A DNA stretch of 64,000 nt from contig CBDDAE010000001.1 in NCBI GenBank assembly GCA_965224795.1, forward strand, positions 1,798,001-1,862,000, given 5' to 3'. A model generated the notes under the pieces. That model saw only the letters and a list, made by a program, of their open reading frames with translations, did not search any database and had not been told where the DNA came from. Made by a program: the position numbers and the translations under genes. Origin of the DNA: NVTR01 sp036480115. GTDB taxonomy: Bacteria > Pseudomonadota > Alphaproteobacteria > Rhodobacterales > Rhodobacteraceae. Positions 52,712-62,659 of this stretch are shown piece by piece (positions within the stretch are counted from its first letter, which is position 1; every line of letters starts with the position of its first letter).

Positions 52712-53650
52712 ATGAGATTGACAGTATTTTTCAGCCATTACGATTGCCTGCAGCATGAAACCCCACCTGGGCATCCTGAACAAATCGCTCGGTTAGTGTC
52801 TATCGCTAAAGCACTAGGCGGTAAAAAATTTGATGCTCTGGCGCGTGTCGAGGCACCACTATCAGCGAATGTAGATATATTGCGATGCCACCCAGCACCC
52901 TATCTTGAGCGGGTTCAAGTGACTGTCCCTACCGAAGGCTGGGCGGCACTGGATGCAGATACCCACATGTCACCGGGAACACTGCAAGCCGCTTACCGCG
53001 CCGTGGGGGCAAATATCGCAGCCGTAGAATGTGTACTGTCGGGTAATGCTAAAAACGCATTTTTAGCGTGCCGCCCACCCGGGCACCACGCGGAAACCGC
53101 TAAAGCTATGGGATTTTGCTTGTTTGGGAATGTGGCGATTGCTGCGAAATATGCGCTGGATGTCCATGGGTTGTCCCGCGTGGCGGTCATTGATTTTGAT
53201 GTCCACCACGGCAATGGCACCCAGGACTTGCTGTGGGATGAGGCGCGGACATTGTTTTGCTCAACCCATGAAATGCCGCTTTTCCCAGGGTCAGGGGCGG
53301 CGTCGGAAACCGGGGCGCATGGTAATATTTTGAACCAGCCACTGGCGGCAATGACCGGCAGTAAAGAGATGCGTGCGACCTACAGCAACATTATTCTTCC
53401 AGCGGTAGAAGCGTTTGATCCCGAATTAATATTAGTATCCGCTGGCTTTGATGCCCACACCGCTGATCCGCTGGCCAGCTTGAATTGGAGCACCGATGAT
53501 TTCGCCTGGCTCACGGGTCGGATTTGTGACGTGGCCAATATCTGCTGTCAGGGCAGGGTGGTCTCGACTTTGGAAGGTGGGTATGATCTGAAAGCGTTGG
53601 CCGACAGCGTGGCCGCCCATGTGGGCGTATTGATGGAGCATAGCCAATGA
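52712..53650 (+). CDS. Histone deacetylase-family amidohydrolase
   Basis: A 312-residue class II HDAC/AcuC/acetylpolyamine-amidohydrolase fold enzyme. Zinc and catalytic segments are intact: CRPPGHHAE (catalytic His pair), VIDFDVHHGNGTQDLLW (Asp-x-His zinc ligands), and LVSAGFDAHTADPLA (Asp ligand). It should remove acetyl groups from lysine or polyamines. Polyamine catabolism lies 2-9 kb upstream but in another operon; the usual Rhodobacterales neighbour is xseB, as here, with a four-base overlap. No physiological substrate is established. Confidence 0.9.
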   Translation: MRLTVFFSHYDCLQHETPPGHPEQIARLVSIAKALGGKKFDALARVEAPLSANVDILRCHPAPYLERVQVTVPTEGWAALDADTHMSPGTLQAAYRAVGANIAAVECVLSGNAKNAFLACRPPGHHAETAKAMGFCLFGNVAIAAKYALDVHGLSRVAVIDFDVHHGNGTQDLLWDEARTLFCSTHEMPLFPGSGAASETGAHGNILNQPLAAMTGSKEMRATYSNIILPAVEAFDPELILVSAGFDAHTADPLASLNWSTDDFAWLTGRICDVANICCQGRVVSTLEGGYDLKALADSVAAHVGVLMEHSQ

Positions 53651-53889
53651 GCGACAAGAAAATTTCTGACATGAGTTTTGAAGACGCCATGGGTGAGCTG
53701 GAAATGGTTGTCGGGCAATTGGAGCGAGGCGATGTTCCGCTGGAGGAATCCATCAAACTGTATGAGCGCGGCGCAGCTTTGAAAAAACGATGCGAGGAAA
53801 AGCTAAAAGAGGCCGAGGAAAAGGTAGCAGCGATAACGCTGGACGGCGAAGGTAACGCCACCGGTGCCGAGGCGATTGAAGGGCTATAA
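53647..53889 (+). CDS. xseB: Exodeoxyribonuclease VII small subunit
   Basis: An 80-residue helical small subunit of exonuclease VII, which trims single-stranded DNA with XseA. The family core MSFEDAMGELEMVVGQLERG and PLEESIKLYERGAALKKRCEEKL are present in order. It overlaps the HDAC-like gene (ATGA). xseA is not in this window. Confidence 0.95.
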   Translation: MSDKKISDMSFEDAMGELEMVVGQLERGDVPLEESIKLYERGAALKKRCEEKLKEAEEKVAAITLDGEGNATGAEAIEGL

Positions 53890-53964
53890 ACAAGACGGTA
53901 GTGCGCGAGGTCGGGTTGGAATACCTCCGGCGGAGCTGTTTAGGGAAAGATAATGTAAAAGGAA

Positions 53965-54843
53965 ATGCGCAGCGTGTTTCAGGAGCGATTGACAGATTGC
54001 GCAGTTCAAGTGTCTACCTGCCTGGATCAGGTATTTGCCGGTTTAGGGGATGACAATGTTGCGCAAGCAATGGCGTATGCGACGCAAGGCGGCAAACGGT
54101 TACGGGCATTTTTAGTAATGGAAGCGGCGCGTTTGCATGGTGTGACTGATGCGCAATCAGTTTGGGCGGCGGCTGCGGTTGAGGCGATGCATGCCTATTC
54201 TCTGGTGCATGATGACCTTCCATGCATGGACGACGATGATCTGCGACGCGGCCGGGCCACAGTACATATGAAATGGGATCAGGCGACGGCCGTGCTGGCC
54301 GGTGATGCCCTACAAACATTGGCGTTTGAATTGCTTTCCCATGCAGGATTTTCGGCTGTTCCGGCCGTTAAAATGACGCTGGTAAAATCACTGGCGCGTG
54401 CTGCCGGGGCAAATGGTATGGTGCTGGGGCAGGCGCAGGACATCGCGGCGGAAACAACAGCAAAGTCATTTACACTAGAGGAAATTACCGAACTTCAGTC
54501 AAATAAGACCGGAGCATTGATCGTATGGTCGGCGCAGGCCGGGGTGGCGATTGCCGGAGAAAATGACGGGGCATTAACAGCCTATGCCCGGGCACTAGGG
54601 TTGGCGTTCCAGATTGCAGACGATATTCTTGATGTCACCGGTGATGCCAAATTGGTTGGGAAACGGCTTGGTAAAGATGTTGATGCAGGTAAGGCCACTT
54701 TTGTGTCATTGCTCGGCCTGAAAAAGGCCAGACAATTGGCAGAGTTAAAAATTACAGAGGCCTGCGCATCGCTGAAACCTTATGGCAGTGAAGCGTTAGC
54801 CTTGCAGGAAGCAGCGCAGTTCGTTATTTCCCGCAAGATGTAA
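53965..54843 (+). CDS. ispA: Polyprenyl synthetase, farnesyl diphosphate synthase
   Basis: Prenyltransferase that condenses isopentenyl diphosphate with DMAPP and GPP to farnesyl diphosphate. The 292 residues contain the first Asp-rich motif in VHDDLPCMDDDDLRRG, GGKRLRAFLVMEA for substrate binding, and the second motif AFQIADDILDVTGD. The ATG is at 53965 behind AAAAGGA; a start-stop pair ATG-TAA stands at 53953-53958 just before it. It is followed after 22 bases by dxs, so isoprenoid head and chain genes are together. Confidence 0.95.
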   Translation: MRSVFQERLTDCAVQVSTCLDQVFAGLGDDNVAQAMAYATQGGKRLRAFLVMEAARLHGVTDAQSVWAAAAVEAMHAYSLVHDDLPCMDDDDLRRGRATVHMKWDQATAVLAGDALQTLAFELLSHAGFSAVPAVKMTLVKSLARAAGANGMVLGQAQDIAAETTAKSFTLEEITELQSNKTGALIVWSAQAGVAIAGENDGALTAYARALGLAFQIADDILDVTGDAKLVGKRLGKDVDAGKATFVSLLGLKKARQLAELKITEACASLKPYGSEALALQEAAQFVISRKM

Positions 54844-54865
54844 TTTTCAGCCCTCTGGGAGTGCC

Positions 54866-56794
54866 ATGTCTAAACGACCTAAAACGCCCGTATTGGACAA
54901 AGTAAATATTCCGGCCGATATGAAGTTATTGTCGGATGCCGAATTAACAGTATTGGCCAATGAACTGCGTGCCGAGGTAATTGCAGCTGTGTCAGAAACC
55001 GGCGGCCATCTGGGCGCGGGGCTGGGGGTGGTTGAACTGACCGTGGCGCTGCATGCGGTGTTTGATGCGCCCAAAGATCGAATTATCTGGGATGTTAGCC
55101 ATCAGTGTTACCCCCATAAGGTTTTGACTGGGCGGCGCGACCGCATCCGCACATTGCGCAAAAAAGACGGACTTAGCGGTTTCACCAAACGCAGTGAAAG
55201 CGCCTATGATCCGTTCGGTGCTGCCCATGCATCTACGTCAATTTCGGCGGCATTGGGCTTTGCTGTTGCCCGTGATCTGGGGGGCGCGCCGAAACATGGT
55301 ATAGGAGACGCCATTGCGGTGATCGGTGATGGTGCGATGTCCGCTGGCATGGCCTATGAGGCGCTAAACAATGCCGGGCACCTTGGCAAACGGCTGATTG
55401 TAATTCTGAACGACAATGAAATGTCGATTGCACCCCCGGTCGGCGCGATGTCCAGCTACCTGTCTCGGCTGTATGCCGGCGCTCCATTTCAGGAATTGAA
55501 GGCGGCTGCTAAAGGCGCCGTAAGTTTGCTTCCGGAACCGTTTCAGGAAGGTGCGCGCCGGGCCAAGGAAATGCTGAAGGGCATGACCGTGGGCGGAACA
55601 TTGTTTGAAGAACTTGGATTTTCCTATGTTGGACCAATTGATGGGCATGACATGGAACAGTTGTTGGCGATTTTACGCACAGTAAAGGAACGCGCCACCG
55701 GGCCTATCCTGATCCATGCAATCACCAAAAAGGGTAAAGGATATGCCCCTGCTGAAGAGGCAGCGGATCGCGGTCACGGCGTTGGGCAATTTGATATCCT
55801 GACCGGAAAACAGAAAAAAACAGTATCTAACGCGCCTAGTTTTACACGGGTCTTTGCAGATACGTTATTAAGCCAAGCTGCCGAGGACGACAAAATAGTT
55901 GCTGTAACGGCTGCAATGCCAGACGGGACCGGGCTGGATCTGTTCATGGATCGCTACCCTAGCCGGTGTTTTGATGTGGGCATTGCCGAACAGCATGCCG
56001 TGACATTTTCCGCCGGGTTGGCGGCGGGCGGGATGAAGCCATTTTGCGCGCTGTATTCCACGTTCTTACAACGCGGATATGATCAGGTTGTCCATGACGT
56101 GGCCATTCAGCGTCTGCCAGTGCGCTTCGCCATTGATCGCGCTGGTTTGGTGGGGGCCGATGGGGCAACCCATGCGGGTGCGTTTGATGTGGCGTTTTTG
56201 ACAAACCTGCCGGGTATGGTGGTGATGGCCGCAGCTGACGAGGCCGAGCTGGTGCATATGGTGGCCACCGCTGCGGCGCATGATGACGGACCTATCGCAT
56301 TTCGTTATCCCAGAGGCGAAGGCGTTGGAATAGAATTACCTGAACATGGCGAAGCGCTTGAAATTGGTAAAGGTCGGATCATCCTGGCGGGGGGGCGTGT
56401 GGCGCTGCTGTCTTTTGGAACCCGATTGGATGAAGTTCAAAAAGCCGCGGAAATACTGTCTAATAAAGGGATTAACCCGACTATAGCCGATGCCCGATTT
56501 GCCAAGCCATTGGACCGCGATATGATACTGGATCTGGCCACTGGGCACGAAGCGCTGATCACGATTGAAGAAGGCGCTGTGGGCGGCTTTGGCAGCCATG
56601 TGGCGCAATTGTTAAGTGAAGAGGGCGTGTTTGATACCGGACTGAAGTTTAGGTCCATGGTATTACCCGACACGTTTATTGACCAATCCAGTCCCGCAGA
56701 TATGTATGCTATGGCTGGGTTGAATGCCGAAGATATCGTGGCGAAGGTTCTGGAGGTACTTGGCGTTGCCGAAATTGGCAGCCGACGGGCTTAA
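54866..56794 (+). CDS. dxs: 1-deoxy-D-xylulose-5-phosphate synthase
   Basis: Thiamine-diphosphate enzyme that makes DXP from pyruvate and glyceraldehyde 3-phosphate, the first step of the MEP isoprenoid pathway. The 642 residues show the N-terminal DXP segment ETGGHLGAGLGVVELTVALH, the TPP-binding motif GDGAMSAGMAYEALNNAG and VILNDN, the pyrimidine-domain DVGIAEQHAVTFSAGLA, and the transketolase C-terminal domain. Full length with GGGAG before the ATG. It ends the HDAC-xseB-ispA-dxs run and faces a leftward epimerase gene. Confidence 0.97.
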   Translation: MSKRPKTPVLDKVNIPADMKLLSDAELTVLANELRAEVIAAVSETGGHLGAGLGVVELTVALHAVFDAPKDRIIWDVSHQCYPHKVLTGRRDRIRTLRKKDGLSGFTKRSESAYDPFGAAHASTSISAALGFAVARDLGGAPKHGIGDAIAVIGDGAMSAGMAYEALNNAGHLGKRLIVILNDNEMSIAPPVGAMSSYLSRLYAGAPFQELKAAAKGAVSLLPEPFQEGARRAKEMLKGMTVGGTLFEELGFSYVGPIDGHDMEQLLAILRTVKERATGPILIHAITKKGKGYAPAEEAADRGHGVGQFDILTGKQKKTVSNAPSFTRVFADTLLSQAAEDDKIVAVTAAMPDGTGLDLFMDRYPSRCFDVGIAEQHAVTFSAGLAAGGMKPFCALYSTFLQRGYDQVVHDVAIQRLPVRFAIDRAGLVGADGATHAGAFDVAFLTNLPGMVVMAAADEAELVHMVATAAAHDDGPIAFRYPRGEGVGIELPEHGEALEIGKGRIILAGGRVALLSFGTRLDEVQKAAEILSNKGINPTIADARFAKPLDRDMILDLATGHEALITIEEGAVGGFGSHVAQLLSEEGVFDTGLKFRSMVLPDTFIDQSSPADMYAMAGLNAEDIVAKVLEVLGVAEIGSRRA

Positions 56795-56835
56795 AGTTTC
56801 GTGCATGCGGCGGGATATTTGACGAACAATAATGC

Positions 56836-57690
56836 CTAGCTGTTCAGTAACGCTTGAAGTCCCGACCAATAATCCGGGTATATCAAGCTGACACCCAGTT
56901 CCAATTTGATCCTGTCATTTCGCACACGTTTTGATTCACTGTAAAAACTACGAGCCATTGGGGTCATGTCGGCGGTGTCCCAGTCCTCGGCTGCCGGAAC
57001 TGGCAGATTTAGCAGTTTTGCGGCGTATGCTATCACGTCTTCGGGCGGGGCTGCATGGTTATCACAGACATTGTATACAGCACCTGGGTTCGGGCTCGCG
57101 ATTGAAGCGGCGAGCGTTTGTGCAATGTCTTCAACATGAATACGGGAAAATAGTTGGTTTTTCTTAATGATGCGGCGCGCGGTACCGTTGCGAACTTTTG
57201 CAAATGGGCCGCGACCGGGGCCATAAATACCCGCAAGACGAAAAATATGCAGGGATAGAGACTGTTTTTCAGCGAAACCCTGCCATTCGGTTTCTGCCTC
57301 TACGCGCAATTTTCCGCGTTTGGTTGCAGGAGTCAGCGCGGTGGTTTCGTCTACCCAGCCCCCTTGGTGATCACCGTAAACAGCAGTGGTGGACAAGTAG
57401 CCAATCCATTGCAAATTCGGAGCGGCGGCAATTTGGTTGGATAGCGTATTCAGCACCGGATCGCCGGAATCGATTGGCGCGACTGAGGTTAGTAGGTGCG
57501 TGGTGGATCGCAGAGCTTTAGACAAGTCAGCATCCGGCCAGATCAAGGACTCAACGCCTTGGGCTGCGATCTCTTCGGCGTGTTTGGTGCTGCGCACGGT
57601 GCCAATGATGCGCCAATCAAGAGGGTCTAACAATCGGGCAAGGGCACGGGCGCTATAGCCGTGGCCGATGGATAGCAGAGTGTTTTTCAT
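56836..57690 (-). CDS. SDR-type NAD(P)-dependent epimerase/reductase
   Basis: A 284-residue Rossmann-fold protein. The NAD motif near the N terminus reads SIGHGYSARALARLL (a GxGxxA variant), followed by WIGYLSTTAVYGDHQGGWVDE, the YxxxK-like sugar epimerase region, and IFRLAGIYGPGRGP. It is similar to YeeZ-like atypical SDRs. Substrate unknown. I chose ATG 57690 (MKNTLLSIGHGY) with the usual short N terminus; 54 open codons upstream overlap the adenine deaminase gene and are not supported. Divergent from ade by 61 bases. Confidence 0.86.
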   Translation of the reverse strand: MKNTLLSIGHGYSARALARLLDPLDWRIIGTVRSTKHAEEIAAQGVESLIWPDADLSKALRSTTHLLTSVAPIDSGDPVLNTLSNQIAAAPNLQWIGYLSTTAVYGDHQGGWVDETTALTPATKRGKLRVEAETEWQGFAEKQSLSLHIFRLAGIYGPGRGPFAKVRNGTARRIIKKNQLFSRIHVEDIAQTLAASIASPNPGAVYNVCDNHAAPPEDVIAYAAKLLNLPVPAAEDWDTADMTPMARSFYSESKRVRNDRIKLELGVSLIYPDYWSGLQALLNS

Positions 57691-57751
57691 TCGCTTTGTT
57701 TGGCTAAGGATCGGGGGTTGCGCAAGGGCTGGACATGTGGAAAATGAGTAA

Positions 57752-59557
57752 ATGGAACAAACATCATTGAAAACATGGGCGGAATGTGCGGCGCGGCTAA
57801 TTTCTGTGGCGGCGGGGCGTGAGGCTGCGGACTTGGTACTCCGAGGTGGCAAACTGGTAAACGTCCAAAGCCGCGAGGTGTTAGACGGTTGGCAGGTAGC
57901 GATTGCAGATGGGCGCTTTGCCTATGTCGGGGCGGATGCAAGCCACTGTATTGGGTCAAACACCGAGGTGATCGAAGTTGATGGACAGTTCCTGATCCCA
58001 GGCCTGTGTGATGGGCACATGCATATCGAAAGCGGTATGTTGACCCCTGCAGAATTTGCCGCCGCTGTCGTGCCCCATGGCACCACAACGATGTTCACCG
58101 ACCCCCACGAGATTGCCAATGTGATGGGGTTGGCTGGCGTGCGCCTGATGCACGATGAAGCCATGATGCAGCCTGTTAACATTTATACGCAAATGCCCAG
58201 TTGTGCGCCCTCTGCCCCAGGATTAGAGACTACTGGCTACGAAATTTCAGCTGATGATGTGGCTGAAGCCATGGCTTGGCCGGGGGTCATTGGGCTGGGG
58301 GAAATGATGAATTTTCCCGGCGTGATCAATGGTGATCCGCAGATGTTGGCCGAGATGGCGGCGACCATGGCGGCCGGAAAAACCGTGGGCGGGCACTATG
58401 CGTCGCCAGATAAAGGTAACGCATTTGCGGCCTATGTTGCCGGCGGGCCAGCGGATGACCATGAAGGCACGGCCGAGGCAGATGCGATTGCGCGGGTGCG
58501 CCTGGGTATGAAATCGATGATGCGGCTGGGGTCAGCTTGGTATGATGTAAAGACACAGATCACTGCAGTGACCGAGAAGGGGTTGGATCCCCGCAATTTT
58601 ATCCTGTGCACTGACGATTGCCACTCCGCGACGCTGGTGAATGACGGACACATGAACCGAGTAGTGCGCCACGCGATTGAATGCGGCTGTGACCCGCTGA
58701 TCGCATTGCAGATGGCAACGATCAACACTGCGACGCATTTCGGCCTAGAGCGAGAGTTGGGATCAATTGCGCCTGGCAGGCGGGCGGATGTTGTGTTGAC
58801 TTCTGATCTGAATTCTTTGCCAATCAACCGCGTAATTGCGCGCGGTGTGACCGTGGCAATTGATGGAGAAATGAAAGTAAAGTGCCCGCATCTTGATTGG
58901 CCCAAGCGAGCTCGCACTACAATGAATATGGGCAAAGTTCTGTCAGGCGTAGATTTTGAAATTGCAGCGCCTGAGGCTAGAAACCACGTCACTGCCAAGG
59001 TGATAGGGGTGGTGGAAAATCAGGCACCGACCAAGGCATTAACCGCCGATTTACCCGTAATAGACACTATTGTTCAGGGAAATGAAGCAGATGATATCTG
59101 CCAGATAGCATTGGTGGAACGGCATCGGGCCACCGGGGATGTGGTGAATGGGTTTGTTTCGGGGTTTGGCTATAAGGGCCAAATGGCGATGGCCAGTTCC
59201 GTAGCCCATGACAGCCACCACATGATTGTGGTCGGAACAAGCCGCAAAAACATGGCGCTGGCCGCAAACCGTGTTGGTGAGGTTGGCGGTGGCATTTGCA
59301 TCTTTAAGGACGGTGTTGAAATTGCATTGGTCAAGTTGCCGATCGCTGGCCTAATGTCAGACAGTCCGGCGCGAGAAGTCGCGGCTGAAGCTGACCGTAT
59401 GGTTGCAGCGATGGCTGAATGCGGTTGCACCTTAAATAACGCCTATATGCAGCATTCACTGCTTGCGCTGGTGGTTATTCCAGAATTGCGGATTTCTGAC
59501 CTTGGTCTAGTGGATGTGACCAAATTTGAAGTTACTGAATTGTTTGAGGATAAATAA
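57752..59557 (+). CDS. ade: Adenine deaminase
   Basis: Metal-dependent amidohydrolase that turns adenine into hypoxanthine for purine salvage. The 601 residues show the amidohydrolase entry LIPGLCDGHMHIESGML, the metal or catalytic segments HGTTTMFTDPHEIANVMG and CTDDCHSATLVNDGHMN, and the C-terminal Ade domain ending with NAYMQHSLLALVVIPELRIS. The stop overlaps the amn start by one base (TAATG), so it is translated with AMP nucleosidase. The pair would convert AMP to adenine and on to hypoxanthine. Confidence 0.95.
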   Translation: MEQTSLKTWAECAARLISVAAGREAADLVLRGGKLVNVQSREVLDGWQVAIADGRFAYVGADASHCIGSNTEVIEVDGQFLIPGLCDGHMHIESGMLTPAEFAAAVVPHGTTTMFTDPHEIANVMGLAGVRLMHDEAMMQPVNIYTQMPSCAPSAPGLETTGYEISADDVAEAMAWPGVIGLGEMMNFPGVINGDPQMLAEMAATMAAGKTVGGHYASPDKGNAFAAYVAGGPADDHEGTAEADAIARVRLGMKSMMRLGSAWYDVKTQITAVTEKGLDPRNFILCTDDCHSATLVNDGHMNRVVRHAIECGCDPLIALQMATINTATHFGLERELGSIAPGRRADVVLTSDLNSLPINRVIARGVTVAIDGEMKVKCPHLDWPKRARTTMNMGKVLSGVDFEIAAPEARNHVTAKVIGVVENQAPTKALTADLPVIDTIVQGNEADDICQIALVERHRATGDVVNGFVSGFGYKGQMAMASSVAHDSHHMIVVGTSRKNMALAANRVGEVGGGICIFKDGVEIALVKLPIAGLMSDSPAREVAAEADRMVAAMAECGCTLNNAYMQHSLLALVVIPELRISDLGLVDVTKFEVTELFEDK

Positions 59558-61041
59558 TGCACAGCACTGAAACCGGTATTTCAATCAACAGCCCGTCTGT
59601 TCCGGCGGATAAGACTTTTACCGATGCCAATGCGGCTGTGGCTCGTTTAAAGGAAATATACCAAATATCATCGGTTTTCCTGTGTGAACGCTTTGCTAAA
59701 TCTGTGAGTGGCGCCAAGCCCACTACCAGAATCCGGGCGTACTATCCGCAGGTTTGCATCACCACCACCAGTTACGCCAAGGCCGACAGCCGGTTAAGTT
59801 TTGGACACGTTTCAACCCCGGGCACCTATGCCACTACGGTCACGCGCCCGGATCTGTTTGAAAACTACCTTATCCAACAGCTTGATCTGTTGATGACTAA
59901 CCACGGTGTGCAAGTCACTGTTGGCATTTCCACGACGCCAATGCCGGTACATTTCGCGGTAGCGAATGACACAACAGTGTCTGTACCTCAGGAAGGCGCA
60001 ATTGATTTCACCCTGCGTGATATTTTTGATGTACCTGACCTGGCTACCACCAATGATGATATCGTCAACGGTACCCATGAAGTTGGTGCGGATGGTATTG
60101 GCCCGCTGGCCCCGTTCACAGCGCAACGGGTGGACTATTCACTTGCCCGCCTGTCGCATTACACGGCGACCTTGCCAGAACATTTTCAAAATCATGTACT
60201 GTTCACCAACTACCAATTCTATGTGGAAGAATTTGAAGCTTATGCGCGCAAGGGGTTGTCAGACCTTGATAGCGGATACAGTGAATTTGTAGGCCCCGGT
60301 AATGTCGTAATAACTACTGGCGATGCAACGATGGAACAACCGGCGAAACTTCCACAAATGCCTACCTACCATCTGAAACGGTCGGATGGGGGTGGGATAA
60401 CTTTGGTCAATATCGGGGTGGGGCCTTCAAACGCTAAAACTGCGACAGATCACATCGCGGTTTTACGCCCGCACGCCTGGATTATGGTCGGGCATTGCGC
60501 CGGATTGCGTAACAGTCAACGGTTGGGGGATTTTGTTCTTGCCCACGCTTATTTGCGCGAAGACAAAGTTTTGGATGATGATCTCCCGGTTTGGATACCT
60601 GTGCCGCCGTTGGCGGAAATCCAGATTGCTCTGGAAGGAGCTGTTGCAAAAGTGACCGAGCATCAGGGTTATGATTTGAAGCAAATCATGCGGACCGGAA
60701 CAGTGGCATCACTGGACAACCGAAACTGGGAGTTGCGCGATCAAGACGGGCCAGTGCAGCGTCTTTCGCAATCACGTGCGATAGCACTGGATATGGAAAG
60801 TGCGACGATTGCCGCCAACGGTTTTCGGTTTCGCGTTCCCTACGGAACACTACTGTGTGTTTCCGACAAACCGCTGCATGGTGAACTAAAACTACCGGGT
60901 ATGGCCAGTAAGTTTTACAAAACCCAAGTGTCTCAGCATCTGTTAATTGGCATTCAGGCGATGGAGTCGTTGCGGGAAATGCCGCTGGAAAAGATACATT
61001 CCCGTAAGCTAAGAAGCTTCGAAGAGACTGCATTCCTGTAA
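59557..61041 (+). CDS. amn: AMP nucleosidase
   Basis: Hydrolyses AMP to adenine and ribose 5-phosphate. The 494 residues show the N-terminal Amn-specific domain and the C-terminal phosphorylase-like domain with LVNIGVGPSNAKTATDH, MVGHCAGLRNSQRLGDFVLA, the YLREDKVLDDDLP stretch, and the active-site region LDMESATIAANGFRFRVPYGTLL. It directly follows ade, and the products feed each other. No terminator is obvious before hup. Confidence 0.94.
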   Translation: MHSTETGISINSPSVPADKTFTDANAAVARLKEIYQISSVFLCERFAKSVSGAKPTTRIRAYYPQVCITTTSYAKADSRLSFGHVSTPGTYATTVTRPDLFENYLIQQLDLLMTNHGVQVTVGISTTPMPVHFAVANDTTVSVPQEGAIDFTLRDIFDVPDLATTNDDIVNGTHEVGADGIGPLAPFTAQRVDYSLARLSHYTATLPEHFQNHVLFTNYQFYVEEFEAYARKGLSDLDSGYSEFVGPGNVVITTGDATMEQPAKLPQMPTYHLKRSDGGGITLVNIGVGPSNAKTATDHIAVLRPHAWIMVGHCAGLRNSQRLGDFVLAHAYLREDKVLDDDLPVWIPVPPLAEIQIALEGAVAKVTEHQGYDLKQIMRTGTVASLDNRNWELRDQDGPVQRLSQSRAIALDMESATIAANGFRFRVPYGTLLCVSDKPLHGELKLPGMASKFYKTQVSQHLLIGIQAMESLREMPLEKIHSRKLRSFEETAFL

Positions 61042-61184
61042 AATTTCGAAAAAAACGGCAATATTCCGCACAAAACGCACTATTTTCTTGCCAAATCCGC
61101 CACTAATTGTTGTGCATTCCCCCTATATACCGTTAGGTTTCCCACACAAACCCCTAGGATTGGGGCAGAACGAGGAGATTATAC

Positions 61185-61472
61185 ATGGCGAAGCCACTAA
61201 CAAAGACCCAATTGATTGCCACTTTGGCAGAAGAAATGGGAAGCGATAAGAAATCAGCAAGCGATAGCCTAGACGCAATCATTGCTGTCATCACCCGTGA
61301 AGTATCGGCCGGTGGGGCCGTTACCTTGCCAGGTGTTGGTAAGATCATGTGCCGTGATCGCCCAGCACGCATGGTGCGTAACCCGGCAACTGGTGAGCAA
61401 ATTCACAAAGATGCCGACCGCGTTGTCAAAATGACAATTGCCAAAGCACTTAAGGAAAGTGTTAACAGCTAA
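61185..61472 (+). CDS. hup: DNA-binding protein HU
   Basis: A 95-residue histone-like protein that bends and compacts DNA as a homo- or heterodimer. The HU core is clear: KTQLIATLAEEMGSDKKSAS, TLPGVGKIMCRDRPARMVRNPATGE (arm and DNA-contact Arg/Pro region), and the C-terminal helix ADRVVKMTIAKALKESV. It has a strong GAGGAG ribosome site, a 143-base AT-rich upstream region, and an intrinsic terminator 27 bases after the stop, so it is a single-gene unit. Confidence 0.95.
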   Translation: MAKPLTKTQLIATLAEEMGSDKKSASDSLDAIIAVITREVSAGGAVTLPGVGKIMCRDRPARMVRNPATGEQIHKDADRVVKMTIAKALKESVNS

Positions 61473-61498
61473 TATTTTCCTGACTACAAATTCTGAAA

Positions 61499-61526
61499 GG
61501 GTCGCCTAACAGGCGGCCCTTTTTTT
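61499..61526 (+). terminator. Intrinsic terminator after hup
   Basis: GGGTCGCC (61499-61506) pairs with GGCGGCCC (61512-61519) over a TAACA loop, with one G-T pair, followed by seven T residues. This is a standard Rho-independent terminator for the HU transcript. Confidence 0.9.
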
Positions 61527-61609
61527 GTGGCCCTATGCCTTAGGCGACTTGCTTTATGCTTGTCCGATTTCTAGTGTTAGTTCTGATAACAAAATTCAGG
61601 GAGAAAACT

Positions 61610-62644
61610 ATGAATTTCATTTTAAAAACCTGCCTTTCAGCGGGTGTGGCACTGGCGATCGGATCGTCGGTATTAATGGCCCAGGAAGTAACGCTAAGGT
61701 TTCAACACTTTATCTCGCCCAAAGGCTCTGTCCCGGCGGGTTTTATGGTGCCATGGGCTGAAAAGGTTATGGCTGAAAGTGACGGGAGGATTAAGATTGA
61801 AATTTTTCCCGGCATGCAATTGGGTGGTAAACCGCCCGCACTGTATGACCAGATCCGCGACGGCGTGATTGATGGTGGATGGGCCCTTCCGGCCTACACA
61901 CCCGGTCGGTTTCCGGAAACGGAAGCGTTTGAGTTGCCGTTTGTGTCTTCCAAAAGCGCCGAGAACACTTCCCGTGCGGCGTGGGAGTATACGCAAAAAT
62001 ACCTGCTTGAACGCTTTACAGATATTCACCTGATTGCTGTCCATGTGCACGGCGAAGGTATTATCCATAAAAAGGGTGGTCCAATTACCCAAGTGTCCGA
62101 TTTTAACGGCCTGAAGCTACGCGGCCCGTCGCGCCAAGCCAACAAGCTGCTAACAGCAATGGGCGCAACGCCAGTCGGTATGCCGGTCCCCGCTTTCCCG
62201 GAAGCCCTTTCAAAAGGTGTTGTTGATGGTGGGATTATCCCTTGGGAAATAGTTCCACCATTAAAGATACATGAACTAGCCGAAAGCCACACAGAAGTAT
62301 CCGGTGACTTTGCCCTTTATAATACCTTTTTTATCTGGGGTATGAACAAAGCGTCCTACGATAATTTGCCCGACGATCTGAAAGCGATCATTGATGCTAA
62401 CTCAGGTATAGAAACATCTGCCTGGGCAGGTCGCGCAATGGATGAAGGCGATATTGTTGGGCGTAAGGTTACCGAGGCGACAGGTAATGCAATTGTCATG
62501 CTGGATGATGCCACGACGGCAGAAATCCGGGCCCTTGGCGACAATGTAATTGCAGAATGGGTTGCTGAGATGGATGCTAATGGCTTGCCTGGTCAGGCGA
62601 TGCTTGACGACGCGCGCGCTATGATCGCTGCCCAGTCCAACTAA
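61610..62644 (+). CDS. TRAP transporter solute receptor, DctP family
   Basis: Periplasmic binding protein of a TRAP uptake system. I start at ATG 61610 (MNFILKTCLSAGVALAIG), which has AGGGAGA upstream and a clean signal peptide cut near LMAQ-EVTL; the 18 codons before it lack support. The 344 residues contain the DctP features LRFQHFISPKG and KLRGPSRQANKLLTAMGA, with the conserved Arg that binds the carboxylate of the ligand. No dctQ/dctM membrane genes follow at once; a flavin monooxygenase gene comes next, so the ligand may be an aromatic or other acid that enzyme acts on. Confidence 0.88.
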   Translation: MNFILKTCLSAGVALAIGSSVLMAQEVTLRFQHFISPKGSVPAGFMVPWAEKVMAESDGRIKIEIFPGMQLGGKPPALYDQIRDGVIDGGWALPAYTPGRFPETEAFELPFVSSKSAENTSRAAWEYTQKYLLERFTDIHLIAVHVHGEGIIHKKGGPITQVSDFNGLKLRGPSRQANKLLTAMGATPVGMPVPAFPEALSKGVVDGGIIPWEIVPPLKIHELAESHTEVSGDFALYNTFFIWGMNKASYDNLPDDLKAIIDANSGIETSAWAGRAMDEGDIVGRKVTEATGNAIVMLDDATTAEIRALGDNVIAEWVAEMDANGLPGQAMLDDARAMIAAQSN

Positions 62645-62659
62645 AAAATGTGTGACAAC

